From Acidimicrobiia bacterium (lineage in GTDB: Bacteria > Actinomycetota > Acidimicrobiia > Acidimicrobiales > Acidimicrobilacustridaceae), in assembly GCA_018882825.1 (NCBI GenBank), contig VERC01000130.1:1-6791 (forward strand): a stretch of 6,791 nucleotides of DNA, given 5' to 3'. The position numbers and the translations under genes are program-made. The notes beneath the pieces are model-generated. The model was not told the origin of the DNA and did not search any database. It worked only from the letters and a program-made list of their open reading frames with translations. This document shows positions 1-5,650 of this stretch, one piece after another (position 1 is the first letter of the stretch; the number at the start of each line of letters is the position of its first letter).

Positions 1-150
1 GGCTTCTCCCATCCCAATGCGCAATCCCTGGTGCTGCTGGCCCATGCCCGGGCGCTGCGCGAGCAGTGGGTGAAGCCGTGGGACCTGCAGCCGCTCTACC
101 TGCGCAAGCCCGACGCCGAGATCAACTGGACGACGAGGCCCGGGGCGTGA
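1..150 (+). CDS. tsaB: TsaB, t6A tRNA modification protein (C-terminal end only)
   Basis: Frame 1 is open from the window edge and stops with TGA at 148-150, giving the last 49 residues of a protein. TsaB is the non-catalytic partner of TsaD. Together with TsaE they transfer threonylcarbamoyl to A37 of ANN-decoding tRNAs in the cytoplasm. The visible tail reads GFSHPNAQSLVLLAHAR, then LQPLYLRKPDAEINW. The closing 'P-x-Y-L-R-x-P-D-A' segment is typical of TsaB C-termini. The identification also rests on position: rimI starts inside its stop codon (GTGA at 147-150) and tsaD follows, which is the usual actinobacterial order. The N-terminal ASKHA-fold part lies outside the window, so nothing can be said about its start or completeness. 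Confidence 0.88.
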   Translation, partial: GFSHPNAQSLVLLAHARALREQWVKPWDLQPLYLRKPDAEINWTTRPGA

Positions 151-701
151 ACGTGCTGGCCGTGCCGCCGACGATCGTGCTGGCGCCGATGCGACGGCGC
201 CATCTGCGCGCCGTGCTGCAGATCGAGGAACGCACCAGCACCACGCCGTGGTCGTTGGGTCTGTTCCTGGCCGAATGTCGGCGCGAGGAACGGCTCTACC
301 TCGTCGCCCTCGACGGGACGACCGTGGTCGGGTTCGCCGGGATGTTGTTCGTGGCCGGCGAGGGGCACATCACCACCATCGCCGTCGACCCCGATCGTCA
401 CGGTGAACGGATCGGGACCCGACTGCTCCTCGGCCTGCTGCGCGGTGCGGTGGCCCGCGACACCGGTGCCGTGACACTCGAGGTGCGGGCCTCCAACGAC
501 GCGGCGCTGGCCCTGTACCGACGGTTCGGCTTCGCGCCGGCGGGTGTGCGCAAGGACTACTACTCGCGACCGGTGGAGGACGCGTTGGTGCTGTGGCTGC
601 ACGATGCCGATGCCCCGGAGTTCGCAGAACGCTGCGTGGCCATCGAGGCCTCGCTCGACGCGCCGAAGTCGGCACCGATCGATGTGGAGGAGGAGGCATG
701 A
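147..701 (+). CDS. rimI: RimI-type GNAT N-alpha-acetyltransferase
   Basis: The protein has 184 residues in a single GNAT fold. The family transfers acetyl from acetyl-CoA to protein N-termini; ribosomal protein S18 is the classic substrate, and actinobacterial RimI enzymes are broader. The acetyl-CoA loop is VDPDRHGERIG (about 80-90, an R-x-x-x-x-G variant of Q/R-x-x-G-x-G/A). E112 in LEVRASN and Y124 in ALYRRFGF sit where E. coli RimI has its catalytic Glu103 and Tyr115. I chose GTG 147 because GAGG at 135-138 lies 8 bases upstream and the start overlaps the tsaB stop by 4 bases. The frame is open back to 66, but a start there would overlap tsaB by 85 bases. Compared with E. coli RimI (148 aa) it has about 10 extra N-terminal residues and an acidic tail of about 30. 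The last codons, GAG GAG GAG GCA, double as the tsaD ribosome binding site. Confidence 0.92.
   Translation: MNVLAVPPTIVLAPMRRRHLRAVLQIEERTSTTPWSLGLFLAECRREERLYLVALDGTTVVGFAGMLFVAGEGHITTIAVDPDRHGERIGTRLLLGLLRGAVARDTGAVTLEVRASNDAALALYRRFGFAPAGVRKDYYSRPVEDALVLWLHDADAPEFAERCVAIEASLDAPKSAPIDVEEEA
686..696 (+). promoter_or_regulatory. Strong polypurine ribosome binding site for tsaD
   Basis: GGAGGAGGAGG lies just before ATG 698 and offers overlapping anti-SD matches at spacings of about 4-7 bases. It lies inside rimI and encodes that protein's Glu-Glu-Glu tail. It decides the tsaD start at 698 over the in-frame upstream extension to 593, and with the ATGA overlap (698-701) it suggests coupled translation. 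Confidence 0.75.
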
Positions 702-1687
702 GGGTGCTGGGCATCGAGACGAGTTGCGACGAGACGGCGGCGGCCGTCGTCGTCGACGGACATCAGGTGCTGTCCTCGGTGGTGTCCAGTCAGATCGATC
801 TGCACGCGCGCTACGGGGGAGTCGTGCCCGAGATCGCCAGTCGGGCCCACGTCGAGTCGCTCACCCCGGTCGTGGCCCGGGCGCTGGTCGAGGCCGGGAT
901 CGGCGACGACCACGTCGATGCCGTGGCCGTGACCGTCGGCCCGGGGCTCATCGGCGCGCTGCTGGTCGGCGTGAGCGCGGCCAAGACGCTGGCGCTGGTG
1001 TGGGACGTCCCCTTCGTCGCCGTCAACCATCTCGAGGCCCATCTGTACGCCGCCCTCCTCGAGGATCCGAACCTCGAACTGCCGGTGGTCGTGCTGCTGG
1101 TCTCCGGGGGACACACGCTGCTGGTGCTCATGGAGGGTCATGGCCGCTACCGGATCCTCGGTTCCACCATCGACGATGCCGCCGGCGAGGCGTTCGACAA
1201 GGTGGCCCGCTGGCTGGGGCTGGGCTACCCGGGCGGACCGGCCATCGACGCCATCGCCATGGAGGGGGACGCCGCAGCCATCCGCTTCCCCCGGGCCATG
1301 CTCGACGACGGCTACGACTTCTCGTTCTCGGGGCTGAAGACCGCAGTGGTCAACCATGTGCGCCGCAACCCCGAGGCTCACACCGCCGATGTGGCCGCGT
1401 CGTTCCAGGAGGCCGTGGTCGACGTCCTGGTGACCAAGGCCCGGCGGGCGGCGGCGGCCACCGGGGCCCGCGGACTGTGTCTGGCCGGAGGGGTGGCGGC
1501 CAACTCGGTGCTGCGTGAGCGACTGCTCGATGCCTGCGTGGCCGACGGCCTGCGGGCCTTCCTGCCCAGCCGCTCGATGTGCACCGACAACGCCGCCATG
1601 GTGGCCGCCGCAGGCTGGTACCGGCTGAACGCCGACGGTCCCTCGCCGCTGGACATGGGAGCCGACCCCAACCTGCGACTGGTCTGA
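698..1687 (+). CDS. tsaD: TsaD, tRNA N6-threonylcarbamoyladenosine transferase
   Basis: The protein has 329 residues, close to the bacterial family norm of about 335-345. It is the catalytic subunit that moves threonylcarbamoyl from TC-AMP to A37 of ANN-decoding tRNAs, acting with TsaB and TsaE. It has the ASKHA/Kae1 fold. Visible motifs in order: GIETSCDET (5-13); HARYGGVVPEIASRAH (36-51); the metal-binding H-x-x-x-H, HLEAH, with H111 and H115; VSGGHT (135-140); GYPGGPAID (176-184); FSFSGLKTAV (208-217); LAGGVAANS (262-270); and PSRSMCTDNAAM (290-301), whose D297 corresponds to the third metal ligand. All catalytic positions I can check are intact. ATG 698 overlaps the rimI stop (ATGA) and follows a very strong Shine-Dalgarno sequence. 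It ends the tsaB-rimI-tsaD cluster; groES lies 118 bases downstream on the same strand but behind its own operator. Confidence 0.97.
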   Translation: MRVLGIETSCDETAAAVVVDGHQVLSSVVSSQIDLHARYGGVVPEIASRAHVESLTPVVARALVEAGIGDDHVDAVAVTVGPGLIGALLVGVSAAKTLALVWDVPFVAVNHLEAHLYAALLEDPNLELPVVVLLVSGGHTLLVLMEGHGRYRILGSTIDDAAGEAFDKVARWLGLGYPGGPAIDAIAMEGDAAAIRFPRAMLDDGYDFSFSGLKTAVVNHVRRNPEAHTADVAASFQEAVVDVLVTKARRAAAATGARGLCLAGGVAANSVLRERLLDACVADGLRAFLPSRSMCTDNAAMVAAAGWYRLNADGPSPLDMGADPNLRLV

Positions 1688-1696
1688 GTCGCATCG

Positions 1697-1722
1697 CCGG
1701 GTTGTGATTCGGCCCGACCCGG
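1697..1722 (+). terminator. Possible stem-loop after tsaD
   Basis: CCGGGTTG (1697-1704) can pair with CGACCCGG (1715-1722) in an 8-bp stem with one G-T wobble and a 10-base loop. It starts 10 bases after the tsaD stop. No T-run follows, so termination is uncertain. The stem overlaps the proposed groES -35 box and might instead partly insulate groES from tsaD transcripts. Confidence 0.35.
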
Positions 1723-1731
1723 GCGTATCGT
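1702..1731 (+). promoter_or_regulatory. Putative groES-groEL promoter (SigA-like)
   Basis: TTGTGA (1702-1707) as -35 is followed after 18 bases by TATCGT (1726-1731) as -10, which fits the actinobacterial TANNNT pattern. The predicted transcription start, about 1738, falls inside the first CIRCE half-site. This is the usual geometry for HrcA blocking RNA polymerase. The call is by eye from consensus only. Confidence 0.5.
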
Positions 1732-1757
1732 TAGCAGTCGCAACAGGCGAGTGCTAG
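1731..1757 (+). promoter_or_regulatory. CIRCE operator (HrcA binding site) of groES-groEL
   Basis: TTAGCAGTC, 9 bases, GAGTGCTAG matches the CIRCE consensus TTAGCACTC-N9-GAGTGCTAA at 16 of 18 arm positions with exact spacing. CIRCE is bound by the heat-shock repressor HrcA, whose activity depends on GroEL, giving feedback on chaperonin supply. It sits directly over the predicted transcription start and 49 bases before the groES ATG. Confidence 0.9.
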
Positions 1758-1780
1758 CACTCGCACCCATCGACTGCGAA
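1754..1780 (+). promoter_or_regulatory. Second, overlapping CIRCE-like site
   Basis: CTAGCACTC (1754-1762), 9 bases, GACTGCGAA (1772-1780) is a second arm-N9-arm arrangement sharing four bases with the first CIRCE. Its left arm matches the consensus at 8 of 9 positions and its right arm at 7 of 9. The shared core is a perfect 16-bp palindrome (1748-1763, centre GAGTGCTAGCACTC). The outer arms 1731-1740 and 1771-1780 mirror each other at 9 of 10 positions about the same centre. Whether HrcA binds it is inference. Confidence 0.55.
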
Positions 1781-1805
1781 CACGACCCGCCCCGGAGGCG
1801 TAGCA

Positions 1806-2096
1806 ATGAACCTTCATCCCCTCGAAGACCGCATCGTGGTCAAGCCCGGCCAGAGCGAGGAGACCACCGCCAGCGGACTGGTCATCCCCGACACCGCCAA
1901 GGAGAAGCCCCAGCAGGGCGAAGTCCTGGCCGTGGGTCCCGGCCGCCGCAGCGACCAGACCGGTGAGCTCATCCCCGTCGACGTGAAGGCGGGCGACACC
2001 GTCGTCTACTCGAAGTACGGCGGCACCGAGATCACCGTCGACGGCCAGGACGTCCTCATCCTCAATGCCCGCGACGTGCTCGCGGTCATCAAGTGA
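1806..2096 (+). CDS. groES: GroES (Hsp10) co-chaperonin
   Basis: The protein has 96 residues, the usual size. GroES forms the heptameric lid of the GroEL folding chamber in the cytosol. The N-terminal signature [12 protein letters not shown] (3-14) is clear. The mobile loop follows, with the hydrophobic tripeptide L25-V26-I27 in SGLVIPD that docks on the GroEL apical domain. The roof hairpin is around [14 protein letters not shown] (44-57). The C-terminal barrel strands contain [11 protein letters not shown] and [17 protein letters not shown] (1794-1798) lies 7 bases before ATG 1806 and supports the start. It is the first gene of a two-gene heat-shock operon: groEL begins 14 bases after its stop, and a CIRCE operator precedes it. 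The sequence shows nothing unusual. Confidence 0.98.
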   Translation: MNLHPLEDRIVVKPGQSEETTASGLVIPDTAKEKPQQGEVLAVGPGRRSDQTGELIPVDVKAGDTVVYSKYGGTEITVDGQDVLILNARDVLAVIK

Positions 2097-2107
2097 TCGG
2101 GGCCTGA

Positions 2108-3754
<1,647 letters not shown>

Positions 3755-3756
3755 CC

Positions 3757-3772
3757 CTCACCTCCGGGTGAG
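3757..3772 (+). terminator. Small UNCG-loop hairpin after groEL
   Basis: CTCACC, TCCG, GGTGAG forms a perfect 6-bp stem closed C-G around a UCCG tetraloop of the extra-stable UNCG class. It starts 3 bases after the groEL stop. It has no T-run and probably acts as an RNA 3'-end stabiliser or as part of a tandem terminator. Confidence 0.45.
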
Positions 3773-3779
3773 TGTGATG

Positions 3780-3805
3780 GGGCCGGTCCTGTGGGACCGG
3801 CCCTT
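3780..3805 (+). terminator. Rho-independent-like terminator of groES-groEL
   Basis: GGGCCGGTCC (3780-3789), loop TGTG, then GGACCGGCCC (3794-3803) forms a perfect 10-bp GC-rich stem. It is followed only by TT, as is common in high-GC actinobacterial terminators that lack a long U-tract. It lies 25 bases past the groEL stop and points along the + strand. Confidence 0.75.
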
Positions 3806-3825
3806 CCGCGTTCCGGACCGGTGGT

Positions 3826-3846
3826 CGCACGCGGGTGGTGCGTGCG
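3826..3846. other. Intergenic hairpin and short direct repeat between convergent genes
   Basis: CGCACGC (3826-3832) and GCGTGCG (3840-3846) form a perfect 7-bp stem with a 7-base loop. The 10-base word GCGGGTGGTG occurs at 3831-3840 and again at 3844-3853. The hairpin could help end the minus-strand channel transcript, but no T-run follows on either strand. The rest of 3806-3893 shows no gene or known RNA to me. Confidence 0.35.
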
Positions 3847-3893
3847 GGTGGTGTCTTCGTGTGCGGCGCGACCGCAGGGCACCTCGGGCGCGT

Positions 3894-4625
3894 TCAGTCC
3901 GGGTTGCGGGCGTCGGGTTCGTGCTGCGCGTCGGGCACGGTGCCGAGCGGCAGCCGCTCCTGTTGTTGGCCCAGCAGGCTCACGATCCGGGCCACCGCCG
4001 TCACGAGGAACACCTGTCCGACGATCGCCTCGAACACGGCCAGGACGCGCATGGCCCCGGTGCCCGGCGTCAGATCGCCGTAGCCCACGGTGGTCATCGT
4101 GATGAAGCTGAAGTACGCGTAGTCGCCGGCCGCCGGCCGGGCGACCTGCGCGAAGGCCTGGTGGTGGTCCAGGACGGCGACGCCCCGGTAGAGCACGGTG
4201 AACAACATGCCGATCAACAGATAGGCGGTGAGACCGGCGGCGAGGGTGTTGACCGTCACCCGGGCGTGTTGGAACGCCCGACGCGTCACCGCCGGGATGG
4301 CCACGAGGTAGAGCAGCGCGAACAGGAACGAGGTGGTGGCCACCATGAACCGTTCCTCACCCAGTTCGATGTGCCGGGCCCACGATGTGATGACCGTGCC
4401 GACCGCCACCAGGACGAGCAGGATCCATGCGATGCGCAGCACCGGGGCCGAGACCCGGGCCCGATGCAACGACATGATGACGAGGGCGGCGAGGAACGGG
4501 TAGGCGATGACGAACCCCCACCGCACCGAGTCGATCACCGGTGAGGCGGCGATGCACACGATCGCCAGACCGAGGACGGGGAAGAAACTGTCGCGACTGA
4601 GCACGGTCCGGCGCCAGGTGGTCAC
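3894..4625 (-). CDS. Six-helix potassium channel family protein
   Basis: The 243-residue integral membrane protein is predicted to pass K+ through the cytoplasmic membrane. The selectivity filter TTVGYGD (168-174) is intact, between a hydrophobic S5 (about 124-147) and S6 (about 182-207); this S5-pore-S6 unit is the Ion_trans_2 module. Four further hydrophobic segments precede it, at about 13-31, 35-53, 62-82 and 91-110. No arginine-every-third-residue S4 is seen, so it is probably not voltage gated. The 36-residue polar tail is too short for an RCK/TrkA-N regulatory domain. I chose GTG 4625 because a TACGCT box lies 6 bases upstream, which fits a leaderless transcript. An alternative ATG at 4658 would add 11 residues but would overlap the start codon of the divergent small gene. 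The frame also stays open far upstream, antisense to the Nudix gene; that part is not channel-like. The ion specificity is inferred from the filter. Confidence 0.85.
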   Translation of the reverse strand: MTTWRRTVLSRDSFFPVLGLAIVCIAASPVIDSVRWGFVIAYPFLAALVIMSLHRARVSAPVLRIAWILLVLVAVGTVITSWARHIELGEERFMVATTSFLFALLYLVAIPAVTRRAFQHARVTVNTLAAGLTAYLLIGMLFTVLYRGVAVLDHHQAFAQVARPAAGDYAYFSFITMTTVGYGDLTPGTGAMRVLAVFEAIVGQVFLVTAVARIVSLLGQQQERLPLGTVPDAQHEPDARNPD

Positions 4626-4631
4626 GCCGGG

Positions 4632-4637
4632 AGCGTA
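4632..4637 (-). promoter_or_regulatory. Putative -10 box for leaderless channel transcript
   Basis: Read on the minus strand, TACGCT (TANNNT class) is followed by 6 bases and then the GTG start at 4625, so the transcript would begin at the start codon. No Shine-Dalgarno sequence at useful spacing precedes this GTG. I see no clear -35 box. Confidence 0.45.
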
Positions 4638-4643
4638 GGTCGC

Positions 4644-4649
4644 TACCCT
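4644..4649 (+). promoter_or_regulatory. Putative -10 box for leaderless small-gene transcript
   Basis: TACCCT (TANNNT class) is followed by exactly 7 bases and then the ATG at 4657, the spacing expected if transcription starts at the A of the start codon. No Shine-Dalgarno sequence precedes the ATG, which supports leaderless initiation. It sits 6 bases from the opposed box of the divergent channel gene. Confidence 0.5.
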
Positions 4650-4656
4650 CCATGGC

Positions 4657-4836
4657 ATGGAGACCTTCGAGAGCAAGATCCCACCACCCGATCCGGCAAA
4701 GTTGCTGTCGTCGTGGATGGAGTGGGAGCGGGGTGAGTCCACCCCCGGCCGCGTGATGGCCGATCTGAAGCACGGTGGTCTGGCCGAACTGCTGCGATCG
4801 TTGGCCGGGGCCGAGGGAGGGCCTGCCGGACAGTGA
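4657..4836 (+). CDS. Small conserved-looking protein of unknown function (59 aa)
   Basis: I do not recognise a named family or know a function. The 59-residue product begins METFESKIPPPDPAKLLSSW and has an aromatic/charged core W20-M-E-W23-E-R-G-E, then PGRVMADLKHGGLAELL (30-46), predicted to form two short helices, and a Gly/Ala-rich tail. It has no signal peptide, no membrane segment and no Cys. Most codons end in G or C, as in its neighbours, which supports real coding. It starts 7 bases after a TACCCT box with no SD, so translation is probably leaderless. Its TGA overlaps the GTG of the Nudix gene by 4 bases, so the two are probably co-transcribed and coupled. From memory, small proteins with a similar 'WxEWERGE..PGR' core occur beside Nudix genes in other Actinobacteria, but I could not check this. 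It is small enough for gene callers to miss. Confidence 0.7.
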   Translation: METFESKIPPPDPAKLLSSWMEWERGESTPGRVMADLKHGGLAELLRSLAGAEGGPAGQ

Positions 4837-5615
4837 CCGTGCCGACCGGTGACACTGTGCCGACCGGTGTGCGCGCGTCCACCGATGCACCGGTACGCGG
4901 TGGTCCACAGGTGGTGCCCCGACCCGAGTCGGCCCGTCCCGGTGGCCCGGCGCCTTGGGTGGGAAGGGTGACGCGTCCGCCCACCCTGGACGACGTGCGC
5001 GCCGCGTTGACCATGGCGCCGACACCGGTGGCGATGCCCCGGCGGGCCGATGACGGGAGGGCCTCGGCGGTGCTGGCCGCTCTCCATGGTGGACGGGGTC
5101 CGGCGGTCGACGAGGCCCACATCGTGCTGACCCGGCGCGCGGCGCATCTGCGCCATCACGCCGGTGAGGTCAGCTTCCCGGGGGGTCGGCAGGAGGCGGG
5201 TGAGGACCTCTGGACCACGGCGTTGCGGGAGGCGGCCGAGGAGGTCGCCCTCGATCCGTCCATCGTCGTGCCGCTCGGCGAACTCGATCACCTCCGCACC
5301 GTGACCAGTGAGTCGTTCATCGTGCCGTTCGTGGCCGAACTGCCGGCCTGGCCCGATCTGCGTCGTGATCCCGCCGAGGTGGAGGCCGTGCTCCACGTCC
5401 CGCTCGCCGACCTGCTGCATCCGGAGGCCTATCGAGAGGAGCGGTGGACCTTCGGTGGTCAGGAGCGGTCACTGTTCTTCTTCGACATCGTCGGTGACAC
5501 GATCTGGGGAGCCACTGCGGCGATGCTGCGCAACCTGCTGACCATCGTCACCGGCACGTTCGACGAGTCCCACCGGCAGCCACCGTGGACCCTTCCCCGT
5601 CCGGAGGCGGGGTAG
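4833..5615 (+). CDS. Nudix hydrolase, CoA pyrophosphatase type (NudL/YeaB-like)
   Basis: The protein has up to 260 residues. Members of this family cleave CoA or oxidised CoA to 3',5'-ADP and 4'-phosphopantetheine in the cytosol, needing Mg or Mn. The CoA-specific motif preceding the Nudix box is clear: VLTRRAAHLRHHAGEVSFPGG compares with LLTxRSxxLRxHxGxVxFPGG (98-118). The Nudix box runs from G118 to L140 with E124, R132, E133, E136 and E137 present. Its usual final Gly is Ala (EEVAL), a substitution away from the metal ligands. IWGATAAMLRNLL near the C-terminus is also typical. The start is uncertain. GTG 4833 overlaps the small gene's stop (GTGA) and has GGGAGGG at 4815-4821, 11 bases upstream. 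GTG 4968, behind GGTGGG, gives 215 residues, nearer the family size. The first 45 residues are Pro/Gly/Thr-rich and less GC3-biased. Confidence 0.9.
   Translation: MTVPTGDTVPTGVRASTDAPVRGGPQVVPRPESARPGGPAPWVGRVTRPPTLDDVRAALTMAPTPVAMPRRADDGRASAVLAALHGGRGPAVDEAHIVLTRRAAHLRHHAGEVSFPGGRQEAGEDLWTTALREAAEEVALDPSIVVPLGELDHLRTVTSESFIVPFVAELPAWPDLRRDPAEVEAVLHVPLADLLHPEAYREERWTFGGQERSLFFFDIVGDTIWGATAAMLRNLLTIVTGTFDESHRQPPWTLPRPEAG
4839..4869 (+). repeat. Short direct repeat at the 5' end of the Nudix gene
   Basis: GTGCCGACCGGTG occurs at 4839-4851 and again at 4857-4869, an 18-base period. In frame it encodes VPTG-D-T-VPTG. It lies in the doubtful N-terminal extension. It may be slippage-derived low-complexity sequence rather than a functional element. 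Confidence 0.6.
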
Positions 5616-5650
5616 TCTCACCGTTTCACTCCTTTCGAGAAGGGACCGTG

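Noticed and set aside
66..146. Upstream extension of rimI to a GTG at 66
   Set aside because: It would overlap tsaB by 85 bases. GTG 147 has an SD and a 4-base overlap with the tsaB stop.
593..697. Upstream extension of tsaD to 593
   Set aside because: The added 35 residues are not TsaD-like. ATG 698 has an excellent SD and begins right at the family's N-terminal MRVLGIETSCDET.
560..1381. Minus-strand open frame (273 codons) across rimI and tsaD
   Set aside because: It is antisense to two well-identified genes and its product resembles no protein family.
544..1518. Plus-strand open frame overlapping rimI and tsaD in another frame
   Set aside because: Its Arg/Gly-rich product is a frame shadow of tsaD.
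3768..4544. Plus-strand open frame (258 codons) opposite the channel gene
   Set aside because: Its Arg/His/Asp/Gly-rich product has no motif, while the opposite strand encodes clear membrane helices and a K+ filter.
4626..4658. Channel start at ATG 4658 (minus), sharing a CATG with the small gene's ATG
   Set aside because: It would leave no room for a promoter and adds 11 non-membrane residues. It is still possible, but GTG 4625 fits the TACGCT box better.
5613..5618. TAGTCT as a -10 box for guaB3
   Set aside because: No convincing -35 lies 16-18 bases upstream. The match is too weak to list, and read-through from the Nudix gene is simpler.
5631..5643. CCTT...AAGG mini-hairpin covering the guaB3 SD
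   Set aside because: A 4-bp stem is too weak to claim as a regulatory switch.
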